Positions 1 through 7,829 of a DNA stretch of 30,398 bases are shown here, piece by piece (the first letter of the stretch is position 1; the number at the start of each line of letters is the position of its first letter). The notes beneath the pieces are model-generated. The model was not told the origin of the DNA. It saw only the letters and a program-made list of their open reading frames with translations, and made no database searches. A program made the translations under genes and the position numbers. The DNA is from an uncultured Collinsella sp. (GTDB lineage Bacteria > Actinomycetota > Coriobacteriia > Coriobacteriales > Coriobacteriaceae): the NCBI GenBank assembly GCA_902469555.1, contig CABRDB010000047.1, forward strand, positions 1 through 30,398, read 5' to 3'.

Positions 1-1
1 G

Positions 2-511
2 AGCACGTCGAGCATCGAACCCGCCGCAACCGCCGGCCCCGAGCTCGCGCCCCGTGCGCCCAAGCCCGTCCAGCGAGATGACGAACGGCGCCGCCTGGTG
101 CGCGAGGCGCAGGCAATCGATGGCATCTTTGTGGGAGAGCATGGCGGCAAACCGCGCGGTGGCTATGCCGCACTCTTTGCGCACTCCAACGCTTCGCGAA
201 AGCTGCCCGAGCGCACCAATTCGTTTAAGAAGATCATGGGCTATTTCGATGAGCTCTGGGCGCAGACCGTCGATCCCAAACGACCGGTCAAACGCATCAA
301 CCTAGGATTTGGCAATCTGGTGCCCGAGGAATTTGCCACCATCGATCTATTTAGCGATGTTAAGGCCGATGAGCGCGAGCGCGACCTGGCGCGCGCCGTC
401 CTGGCCGTGAAGGGCAAGTACGGCAAGAACGCACTCGTCAAGGGATTAAGCTTTACCGCCGGCGCTACCGCACGCGAACGCAACAATCAGGTAGGAGGAC
501 ATCGTGCCTAA
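2..511 (+). CDS. Y-family DNA polymerase (DinB/UmuC/UvrX-like), C-terminal part only
   Basis: The reading frame is already open at the left edge, so the gene begins outside the window; about 169 residues remain. Lesion-bypass polymerases of this family copy damaged DNA. What remains is the little-finger end and tail. The block around 'RINLGFGNLVPEE' followed by 'IDLF' and a charged helix is typical of the UvrX/YqjW type found beside yolD. The catalytic palm is missing, so the call rests on the C-terminal pattern and on the next gene, which overlaps this stop by 8 nt and is YolD-like. That pairing is well known in Firmicutes and actinobacterial SOS or mobile cassettes. No LexA site can be seen because the promoter is outside the window. 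Confidence 0.75.
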   Translation, partial: STSSIEPAATAGPELAPRAPKPVQRDDERRRLVREAQAIDGIFVGEHGGKPRGGYAALFAHSNASRKLPERTNSFKKIMGYFDELWAQTVDPKRPVKRINLGFGNLVPEEFATIDLFSDVKADERERDLARAVLAVKGKYGKNALVKGLSFTAGATARERNNQVGGHRA

Positions 512-929
512 GTCCCAACAACAGCCGATGCGGCCACCGACGCCTTTTGAACGTCTAGCGGACCCCGAGGGAAGACGTCGATCCGCCGACCCCAAGCTCA
601 CCGCCAACGGCGCCGTCCGCGCCGGCCGTGCCGCGCAGTTTATGCCCTTTGCCGCCCTCACGGGATACTACGAGCTCGTGCGCAAACAAGAGATCGCTGT
701 TGAGCCCAAATGCGAACTCACGGAAGAAAAAGCCCTCGAGCTTTCGAAAAAGCTCGAGGGCCTCAAACGCGGCGACCTGGTGCGCGTCACCTATTACGAT
801 ATGTACGGCTATCGTAGCCGCACGGGCATTCTCGACGAAGTGTTACCCGCATTCAAGCTGCTCAAACTCAGGGATATCGCCATCAACTTCGACGATATCC
901 AAGGCATCGAGCTGCGTGGTCGAGCCTAG
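504..929 (+). CDS. YolD-like protein, partner of the Y-family polymerase
   Basis: 141 residues. The start is GTG at 504, with AGGAGG at 493-498 inside the end of the polymerase gene, so the two are translationally coupled. The core 'GRAAQFMPFAALTGYYE' near residues 42-58 matches the YolD-like signature (RGxxKWxPFxxLxGY). A helical stretch and a small beta-rich C-terminus follow. YolD proteins are always found with UvrX-like polymerases and are thought to modulate them, but the mechanism is not established. The stop codon TAG (927-929) overlaps the stop of the convergent surface-protein gene (926-928) in the shared tetramer CTAG, so no terminator lies between them. Confidence 0.82.
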   Translation: MPKSQQQPMRPPTPFERLADPEGRRRSADPKLTANGAVRAGRAAQFMPFAALTGYYELVRKQEIAVEPKCELTEEKALELSKKLEGLKRGDLVRVTYYDMYGYRSRTGILDEVLPAFKLLKLRDIAINFDDIQGIELRGRA

Positions 930-3466
930 CAACGAGAACGCTTGCGCAAGACGAGAGCAATGCCAAGCACTGCGGCAGCTGCAACCAGCAATCCCAAGAC
1001 CAGCGTGAGGGTCGAGTCGCCAGCGTGAGGCAGCGAGCCGTCCTTCGGAGTCTTCTTAGTGGTCGTCGAAACGGTCGTCGCGGTGCTGCTCGACTGGTCG
1101 TTGCCGCCCGTCTGGCTGCCACCAGGCTGATTGCCGCCACCCGGCTGCGAAGGATCGGTGGGTTTCGTCGGATCCGGAGTACCGGGATCAATCGGATTCT
1201 CCGAATTCTCCTTGCGCTGGATCCAAACCTGGCAACCATAGAACGGGTTGGCGGTACCAAGGCACAGACCCTGGTTGGTCACCGCAAAGGTGCGCAGACC
1301 ATGGTTATACGGATCGTTAAAGCCGTTAGTCGTCAGCGTCGTAAAGTTCACGCCGTCCTCGGTCACATACATATCAAAGCCGCGCTCGGCATTGCGCAGG
1401 TAAGACATGCACGTAAGGACACTCTGCAGCTTCTTGAGGTTCTCCTTGCTCAGCAGCTTATCGAGCGCATCCTGAATATCACCCGGCAGCTCGGTGCCAT
1501 AGGCATCCTCGTACTGCTGCTTCAGGCTCTCATAGCTATCGAGCATGTCCTGATACTGGTCGGCAAAGGACTTGAAGTACGCGATCTCGCCATCGATCTT
1601 CTGGACATAAGCGGCGTCGTCCTCAAAGTCCTGGGACATCGTCGCGGCCTGATCGCAAAGGTCGCCCGCGGCATCCTCCAGCGCATCGCTCAGGTCGCCA
1701 AAGCCCTTAGCGACCTCGGTCTTCTCGTCATCGACCTCGACGGCCTCAGCCTTCTCGTCATCGACCTCGACGGCCTCGTTTGAATCATCGTCCGCAGGCG
1801 TGTTCACGGGAACGATGGGCTTGTCAGGCGATTTCTTGTCGAGCAGGTGATCGAGCAGGTCCCTAAGGCGCTGAACCTGAGAGTCCCACTCCTCGGGCGT
1901 CATATCGATAATGTCGCCATTGGAGAACTGGCCGATCGGCTCAAGCAGGCTCGCAGTATCAAAAGTACCGATATACAGCTTGCCGTCGAACTTCTGCATG
2001 CGCCAAATGTACTGGTTCTCGTTTCGGCCAAAGCCCGAAGCCAGGCCGGAAATACCGCCCTCGGGGAACATCTCGGTGGGATCGCCAACGACGAGCTTTA
2101 TGTCCTCGTTCTTGTCCATGCGATAGATGTTGACCGACTGCTCAAGATTGGCATTCACAAACGAGCAGTCAACGCCGCCCATGCCGCTCTTGCCGCCCTC
2201 TTCGGTGTTGGATTTGTTGAACAGGATGCGCTCGAGAGCAATCTCCTCGTCGTTGTATTCACCGATATAGAGGTAGTCGTTGTAGACGATGAGGTTGGCA
2301 GCGCCAGAACGGGTACGGGCAGGATCGATGCCAAAGCAGTACTTTGCACGCTCCTCTTCACGGACCGCATTCTTATCGCCGACAATCGGAGTCCACGAAT
2401 AGCTGCCGTCGGCGTTCTTGTCGCCACGAACCATGGCAAACGACTGCATGGAATTATCATCGGGAGCGTTATCGGGCGTACCGGTGCAGATGGTCGCATA
2501 GAGATGGCCATTGTACGAGACCATATCCCAAATGGCGCCGCCGTAGATGCTGTCCTTATAGTGAATCGCCGGATAGTTAAACAGCGTGCCCGAGTTGGCA
2601 ATCTCGGTGAAGCTGCCCGGGCCCTTCGAGGGGTCAGACGACGTCAGGATTGTCGACACAAAATTACCGTACGCGTCTTTACCCACATTACTGATGACGA
2701 GCTGTCCATCATGGACGCACATGCCGCGGATACCGGTAGAAATGCCCTGCTGGTAGGCATCGCGGTAATCGTCCGCGCTCGAAAGGCCCTGATAGACAAC
2801 TTTCCAATCATCCGTCTTAGGATCGATCTCATATACAGCAGGCAGGCCGCTTTTGCCGCCATTGGTCCTGACGCTACCGCAGAAATAGAGCTTGCCCTTA
2901 TAGCTCACGGCATTGCGGAACAAAGGACCGACGCCGTTGAGCGATTCAGAGAGTAGCAGCTTGGTCTCACCGGTCTTGGTATTGATCTTGACCAAGATAC
3001 CGCCGCTGTCCTTGTCGGCCGTGCCGTCCTCCTTCTTCTGTCCATAGAAGAAGGTGCCGTTAAACATGGCCTCCAGCGTCAGGCGCATGGTCTCGGCATC
3101 AAAGGAATCGCCCAGCGTGCTGTTCATGAGCGTCAGCGTGTTGCCCATCGCCGCATAGCAGGTGCCCATATAAAGCCAGTCACCATAGCTCGCAGCCGCC
3201 CAAGTGTAGCTCTGGCCGCGATCGCCTTCGTTGTTGGCCGTATTACCATCGGCGCCCGGAACGGCAACGGCACCGTTACCCTGGTAGTCGACGATGCCAT
3301 CCGGCTGCGACGTTCCTACCGTAGGATGCGAGAGCTTCTCAAAGGAATACCCATTTCCCGCATTGTAGGTAACGGCACCCGAAGCGTCTTCGGCATGCGC
3401 CGGCAGCGGCGATACCAAGATAGCGGCAAGCGCTGCCACCAAGCCAAGTGTTCCCACTCGCCTCAT
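926..3466 (-). CDS. Wall-anchored surface protein, apparent seven-bladed propeller with helical insertion
   Basis: 846 residues from ATG at 3466. The frame is open to another ATG at 3514 (862 residues). I prefer 3466 because GGGGAGG lies 10 nt upstream and the protein then begins with a clean signal peptide (MRR, hydrophobic core, AHA cleavage site near residue 25). Seven blocks resembling 'G-x-L-Y-x-G' recur: near residues 96, 191, 254, 320, 398, 495 and 732. They suggest propeller blades. A long acidic, helical segment (about 525-700), holding two copies of 'AVEVDDEK', separates blocks six and seven. A Pro/Gly/Thr-rich linker follows (about 757-805). The C-terminus has LPHAG, a membrane helix and RKRSRC, a sortase signal with Ala in place of Thr. 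Ligand unknown; likely surface binding or adhesion. Confidence 0.85.
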   Translation of the reverse strand: MRRVGTLGLVAALAAILVSPLPAHAEDASGAVTYNAGNGYSFEKLSHPTVGTSQPDGIVDYQGNGAVAVPGADGNTANNEGDRGQSYTWAAASYGDWLYMGTCYAAMGNTLTLMNSTLGDSFDAETMRLTLEAMFNGTFFYGQKKEDGTADKDSGGILVKINTKTGETKLLLSESLNGVGPLFRNAVSYKGKLYFCGSVRTNGGKSGLPAVYEIDPKTDDWKVVYQGLSSADDYRDAYQQGISTGIRGMCVHDGQLVISNVGKDAYGNFVSTILTSSDPSKGPGSFTEIANSGTLFNYPAIHYKDSIYGGAIWDMVSYNGHLYATICTGTPDNAPDDNSMQSFAMVRGDKNADGSYSWTPIVGDKNAVREEERAKYCFGIDPARTRSGAANLIVYNDYLYIGEYNDEEIALERILFNKSNTEEGGKSGMGGVDCSFVNANLEQSVNIYRMDKNEDIKLVVGDPTEMFPEGGISGLASGFGRNENQYIWRMQKFDGKLYIGTFDTASLLEPIGQFSNGDIIDMTPEEWDSQVQRLRDLLDHLLDKKSPDKPIVPVNTPADDDSNEAVEVDDEKAEAVEVDDEKTEVAKGFGDLSDALEDAAGDLCDQAATMSQDFEDDAAYVQKIDGEIAYFKSFADQYQDMLDSYESLKQQYEDAYGTELPGDIQDALDKLLSKENLKKLQSVLTCMSYLRNAERGFDMYVTEDGVNFTTLTTNGFNDPYNHGLRTFAVTNQGLCLGTANPFYGCQVWIQRKENSENPIDPGTPDPTKPTDPSQPGGGNQPGGSQTGGNDQSSSTATTVSTTTKKTPKDGSLPHAGDSTLTLVLGLLVAAAAVLGIALVLRKRSRC
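1721..1777. repeat. Tandem 30-bp repeat inside the surface-protein gene
   Basis: Two in-frame copies of a 30-bp unit lie at 1721-1750 and 1751-1777, identical over 27 bases. On the minus strand they encode two copies of an acidic ten-residue motif (AVEVDDEKxE). The unit sits in the linker ahead of the helical insertion and could expand or contract by slippage. Confidence 0.85.
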
Positions 3467-3558
3467 AAGGCTATAACCTCCCCTGTCCTTAAGCCCAGTT
3501 TTAGCATTCTTCATTTTTGTCCACGGTTAATTGCAATCTGAGCACAGCAATAATCAGC

Positions 3559-3587
3559 GTATAAATATACACCTGTAATTTTTTGAA
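3559..3587 (-). promoter_or_regulatory. Candidate promoter of the surface-protein gene
   Basis: On the minus strand TTCAAA (3582-3587) and TTATAC (3559-3564) are separated by 17 nt, in an AT-rich gap about 90 nt before the chosen start. The -35 is weak, so this is a candidate only. The rest of the gap to 3739 holds no convincing gene. Confidence 0.4.
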
Positions 3588-3739
3588 CGGGTTAATAGAT
3601 GCTCAATTGGTAACGAATTCCGCGCGAACCGTCACCAAACTCCACTTTTGCCGCATCTAAAGGTTATTTTTTGCACAAAATTTTGGATGCCGATAGTCAC
3701 AATGAGCAGGCGGCCGGTATCCGCCGGAGAGGGCAACGC

Positions 3740-4123
3740 CTACATCTTCATAACGTAATAGCCCGCGCCCCTCACCGCCGTCTCGATTGTGTCGCGATCA
3801 ACCGGGCGCTTCGAGCGTACGCGTGCCGTGTGGTCCGCATACGTCACCGTAGCCCACACGCCATCAAGCGCATTGAGGGCATTCGTCACATTCCGAGCGC
3901 ATCCGTCGCAGCTCATGCCGCCGATAAGCAGCTCCTCACGATAGGGGTAGTGGGACTCGTCGGTGTCTGCCACCACAACCTTCTTGGCTTTCTTGCCGCT
4001 CGCGCCATCACTGCAACAGCTCTTTCCATGCGTCGACGCCGCAATGCGACGCAGCCCAAAAAACATGCCGACGGCAATGACGGCCAGCACGATGAGATTC
4101 GCAGGGTTGAGCAAGTCACTCAT
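3740..4123 (-). CDS. Membrane-anchored heavy-metal-associated (HMA) domain protein
   Basis: 127 residues, start ATG at 4123 with AAGGGGAA just upstream; the upstream TTG in the same frame lies within that ribosome site. Residues about 8-26 form one membrane helix, followed by a short 'KSCC' cysteine motif and a Lys-rich linker like that of FeoB-associated cysteine-rich membrane proteins. The C-terminal half (about 60-127) is an HMA ferredoxin-like fold with the metal motif GMSCDGC. Such domains bind Cu(I) or similar soft metals and pass them to P-type ATPases. The upstream CsoR-type operator argues for copper. No copA or csoR gene is next to it, so its partner must be elsewhere. The membrane anchor is unusual for a CopZ-like chaperone, which is normally soluble. 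Confidence 0.85.
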   Translation of the reverse strand: MSDLLNPANLIVLAVIAVGMFFGLRRIAASTHGKSCCSDGASGKKAKKVVVADTDESHYPYREELLIGGMSCDGCARNVTNALNALDGVWATVTYADHTARVRSKRPVDRDTIETAVRGAGYYVMKM

Positions 4124-4152
4124 GCGTTCCCCTTTCAAGTAGCCCTATCTAG

Positions 4153-4170
4153 ATACCCCCATGGGGTGTT
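4153..4170 (-). promoter_or_regulatory. CsoR-type copper operator
   Basis: ATACCCCCATGGGGTGTT sits 30 nt before the HMA gene. G/C runs arranged as an inverted repeat inside TA-flanks match operators of CsoR/RcnR-family repressors (known pattern TACCC...GGGGTA). It overlaps the likely promoter, so binding would block transcription until Cu(I) releases the repressor. The repressor gene is not in the window. Confidence 0.6.
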
Positions 4171-4231
4171 CCCATCTTAACCCAAAATCATGTCCGTTCG
4201 GTCAAGTAGTTTCCCTCTTCAAACTTTTTAG

Positions 4232-4259
4232 TTGACCAAGGCTTACTTTCGTGTATAAG
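4232..4259 (+). promoter_or_regulatory. Promoter of the DUF3793-flavodoxin pair
   Basis: TTGACC (4232-4237) and TATAAG (4254-4259) are spaced by 16 nt, 38 nt before the GTG start at 4298. Good -35 and -10 matches for a housekeeping sigma factor. Confidence 0.6.
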
Positions 4260-4297
4260 TTTTCCTAGGCTAACAGTTTAGATCCGTAAGGAGCGTC

Positions 4298-5002
4298 GTG
4301 ACTCGAACCATAGACATCCCAACGTTTCAGGCGGCAGTCGTGCGCAACTGCTCCCCCACGCTCGCGGGCATCAAACCGGCATCGCTCTTTACCTATCCAG
4401 GAGTCTATGTCGATCAAGACGGCTCAAGCGTAACTGCGGCGATCGAGGATCGCCGAGCACGCCTGCTCAACGTTATCGCCCGGTGCAACCGCGAGCTTAA
4501 TCCGTTCGGCATCCATCTGAGCGTTTTGGTCTGGCGCCCCTGCGGGGCGCTCGTATACGCATATCGGCCCAATAGCCTCGCCACTTACTTTGCTGACCCG
4601 CGCGCCAAAACGGCACTCGCCAAGGAGGGCTACGACACCGGCAACCTCTCGGCATGTCTTGTGCACCTGGCATCGCGCATCACGCTCGCAAGCAATAACG
4701 CCGCGGAATGCGCCTGCGGCCAAACCCGATGCGCATTGGACCATCAAGCACACTGCGACAACGGCTGCACCTGCGAGTTTCCACACGAAATTGGCTACTT
4801 CCTGGGGTACCCCTACGACGACGTATACGAGTTCATCGCCCAGCGTGGCGAGAACTACAAGATCTTTGGAGCCTGGAAGGTCTATACGAATGTCGAGCAG
4901 GCGCTTGCGACGTTTGATGCGTACCGTGCCTGCACCCAACACCTCACCTTTATCTATCAGCAGGGCTGCAGCTTGGCGCAACTTGCCCAGGCAACCCGAT
5001 AG
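4298..5002 (+). CDS. DUF3793 family protein
   Basis: 234 residues from GTG at 4298, with AAGGAG at 4288-4293. The C-terminal half has the family block 'FPHEIGYFLGYP' followed by 'NYKIFGAWKVY', a pattern I recognise from DUF3793 proteins of anaerobic Firmicutes and actinobacteria. A cysteine-rich insertion ('ECACGQTRCAL' and 'CDNGCTCEF', about residues 137-163) precedes it and could bind metal or form disulfides. The function is not known. The gene lies 46 nt before a flavodoxin gene, an arrangement often seen for this family and suggesting a redox or haem/iron role (inference). No membrane segment or signal peptide is visible. Confidence 0.8.
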   Translation: MTRTIDIPTFQAAVVRNCSPTLAGIKPASLFTYPGVYVDQDGSSVTAAIEDRRARLLNVIARCNRELNPFGIHLSVLVWRPCGALVYAYRPNSLATYFADPRAKTALAKEGYDTGNLSACLVHLASRITLASNNAAECACGQTRCALDHQAHCDNGCTCEFPHEIGYFLGYPYDDVYEFIAQRGENYKIFGAWKVYTNVEQALATFDAYRACTQHLTFIYQQGCSLAQLAQATR

Positions 5003-5048
5003 AACGTACAAACCGCGGCCGCACGCCGCACAACCGAAAGGACTCAAC

Positions 5049-5468
5049 ATGAGCAAGATCGCCGTCGTCTATTGGAGCGGCACGGGCAACACCGAGGCCA
5101 TGGCAAACCTCGTTGCCGAGGGCACCACGTCCGCGGGCGCCGAGGCCGAAGTCATCCCCTGCGCCGACTTCTCTGCCGGCAGGGCCGCCGACTATGATGC
5201 CTTCGCCTTCGGTTGCCCCGCCATGGGCTCCGAGGAGCTTGAATACGATGAGTTCCAACCGATGTGGGACGAAGTCAAGGAGACCCTCGGCGACAAGAAG
5301 GTCGTCCTCTTTGGCTCTTATTCGTGGGCCGAAGGCGAATGGATGGACAATTGGAAGGCGGACGCCGATGAGGCAGGCGTCAACGTGGTCGACTCCGTCA
5401 TCTGTTACGACGCCCCCGACGATGAGGGCGAGGCGGCCTGCCGCGCCCTTGGAGCCGAGCTCGCCTAG
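5049..5468 (+). CDS. Short-chain flavodoxin
   Basis: 139 residues; ATG at 5049 with AAAGGA 6 nt upstream. The N-terminus 'VVYWSGTGNTEAMA' is the FMN phosphate-binding loop (T/S-x-T-G-x-T) of flavodoxins. Loops 'GCPAMGSEELE' (about 56-66) and 'FGSYSWAEGEWMD' (about 90-102) supply the aromatic residues that sandwich the flavin ring. The length matches short-chain flavodoxins of anaerobes. It carries single electrons in place of ferredoxin. It is probably cotranscribed with the DUF3793 gene and ends at a strong bidirectional terminator. Confidence 0.95.
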   Translation: MSKIAVVYWSGTGNTEAMANLVAEGTTSAGAEAEVIPCADFSAGRAADYDAFAFGCPAMGSEELEYDEFQPMWDEVKETLGDKKVVLFGSYSWAEGEWMDNWKADADEAGVNVVDSVICYDAPDDEGEAACRALGAELA

Positions 5469-5525
5469 CGGCAATGAGCTCCGCCCGTAACGCGCTCTGC
5501 GCCAAAACACATTCGTGTCCCAACA

Positions 5526-5560
5526 AAAACGGGAGCCGGATCACATCCAGCTCCCGTTTT
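5526..5560. terminator. Bidirectional intrinsic terminator
   Basis: Arms AAAACGGGAGC (5526-5536) and GCTCCCGTTTT (5550-5560) pair perfectly, and the loop can extend by GGA/TCC. The T run on either strand gives U-tracts in both directions. It serves the flavodoxin gene (plus) and the ABC transporter operon (minus). Confidence 0.9.
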
Positions 5561-5585
5561 CTGCTATGTCAGTCATATAAAGCAG

Positions 5586-6338
<753 letters not shown>

Positions 6339-6350
6339 AATAGAACCTCC

Positions 6351-7712
6351 TTACAGACCAGCGATATGGTCGGCGGGCGTTGCGACGACCTGTCCGGCGC
6401 TCTTGGTGGGACGCTTCTTTTTGGTTTCGGCCGTACCCAGCAGCCTCGCCTCAAGACCGCTCACCAAGCGCGCAAGCGGCAGGGTAATGACCAGATAGAA
6501 CAGGGCGGCAACCACATACGGCGTAATGGAGCCCGTCGTTGCCACGATGGTGCGGGCGTTCATGACGATCTCGACCACGCCCACGGCGGCGAGCAGCGAC
6601 GTATCCTTGTAGAGCAGGATAAACTCGCTGGTCAGCGTAGGCAGGACATTGCGGAACGTCTGCGGAATCATAACGTAGAGCAGCGTCTGGAAGGCATTCA
6701 TGCCCAGCGAGCGAGCAGCCTCGTTTTGGCCCTTGGGGATCGACTGAATACCGGCACGGAAGATCTCGCACAAGTACGCAGACGAGTTCATGGCCATGAC
6801 GATAACACCCAGCACATAGTCGTCCACTTTGACACCGGCCAGCGGCAGACCGAAAAACGCGATATAGATCTGCAGGAACGCCGGCGTACCGCGAATGATA
6901 TTCACATAGATGCCGGCAAGACAGCGCAGGATGCGCGACTTAGAGATGCGCATGAGCGACAGGGCAAAACCGAAGGGAATTGCCAGCGGAAACGCCACAA
7001 GCACGATCGAGAGCGACATAAGGAAGCCCTTGAAGACGATCGGCAGGCTCTGGACCAAAATGACCGGGTTCAGGAACAGGCGCAGGAACATATTGGAGTT
7101 CCACGCCTCGACCCACGGCTGCTCTTTAAGGTCAGCCAGGAAGTTATCGAAGGCCGTCACGCCCTTGATCTCCACCGACGGAATCTTGGAGATCTTCTTG
7201 GTCGACCCGTCGGCGAGCGTATAGGTGCCGCTAAAGGCCTCATCGCCGCCCTCGACGGGGAAGGTCACGCCGTAAACCTCGACACGGAAAAAGCCGCCGG
7301 CAGGCGCCGTCTCGCCAAAGTCAATCTTGAGCGCCTGGCCGTCAGCCTTGCACGTGGGCTTCATGGGCGTACGATCCATGAGGTCCTCGCCCGAGAGCAT
7401 CGTCAATCGCGTGTCATCGGTACCAAACGTCGTGCCGTCGACAAACGTCAAAGAAAGACCGCTCAGCTCCTCGTCGGCATCGGCCTGAACTTCCCAGGTA
7501 ATGCGCGTCTCGGTGCCGCCGACCACATCGCTGCCCGAACCGGTGTTGGGTCGGGCGGTAATCTTTGCGGTCTCAAGCGCCTGGGCGGTCGTGGGCGCAT
7601 ATGCCCCCGCGCACACCAGCGCGAGCGCCACGGCCATGACGCAGGCTAGCTTTTGGAGCAAGGCGGACAGTGGAAAACGCTGCTCCGCGGCCCCTTTGTT
7701 CAGTCGAGACAA
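6351..7712 (-). CDS. Polar amino-acid ABC transporter permease with an N-terminal secreted domain
   Basis: 453 residues. I chose the TTG at 7712 because TAGGAG lies 5 nt upstream; the frame is open to 7820, but that part runs through the hairpin at 7781-7807. Residues about 15-44 form a signal-like helix ending 'TTAQA'. Residues about 46-184 are a Gly/Thr-rich, beta-strand-like domain predicted to lie outside the cell. From about 215 on come the usual permease helices with the EAA loop 'EAARSLG' (about 331-337) that contacts the ATPase. Ordinary members are about 220-250 residues, so the extra 200 residues are unusual. Unlike GlnP of lactic acid bacteria, the extra part does not look like a solute-binding domain, and a separate binding lipoprotein is encoded upstream. 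Confidence 0.9.
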   Translation of the reverse strand: MSRLNKGAAEQRFPLSALLQKLACVMAVALALVCAGAYAPTTAQALETAKITARPNTGSGSDVVGGTETRITWEVQADADEELSGLSLTFVDGTTFGTDDTRLTMLSGEDLMDRTPMKPTCKADGQALKIDFGETAPAGGFFRVEVYGVTFPVEGGDEAFSGTYTLADGSTKKISKIPSVEIKGVTAFDNFLADLKEQPWVEAWNSNMFLRLFLNPVILVQSLPIVFKGFLMSLSIVLVAFPLAIPFGFALSLMRISKSRILRCLAGIYVNIIRGTPAFLQIYIAFFGLPLAGVKVDDYVLGVIVMAMNSSAYLCEIFRAGIQSIPKGQNEAARSLGMNAFQTLLYVMIPQTFRNVLPTLTSEFILLYKDTSLLAAVGVVEIVMNARTIVATTGSITPYVVAALFYLVITLPLARLVSGLEARLLGTAETKKKRPTKSAGQVVATPADHIAGL

Positions 7713-7780
7713 GGTGGCTCCTATCGTAGAAGTTGCCGGCAAAACGAGACGGAAACGCTCTCCGTCAAGAGAAGCGCAAA

Positions 7781-7807
7781 GGCCCTCTCCGCAAAACGGA
7801 AAGGGCC
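7781..7807 (-). terminator. Intercistronic hairpin between binding-protein and permease genes
   Basis: On the minus strand an 11-bp stem (arms 7797-7807 and 7781-7791, one G-U pair) with a 5-nt loop lies 22 nt after the lipoprotein stop. Only TTT follows, so it is probably a leaky terminator or a 3'-end stabiliser. Such hairpins keep binding protein in excess over permease and ATPase. Confidence 0.65.
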
Positions 7808-7829
7808 CGCGCGCAATCAAGTAGTTATT

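Noticed and set aside
1025..2956. Long plus-strand frames over the surface-protein gene
   Set aside because: They have no family pattern or ribosome site, and the minus-strand protein has signal peptide, repeats and anchor.
7713..7820. Upstream extension of the permease gene to 7820
   Set aside because: It would translate through the intercistronic hairpin. The TTG at 7712 has an ideal AGGAG.
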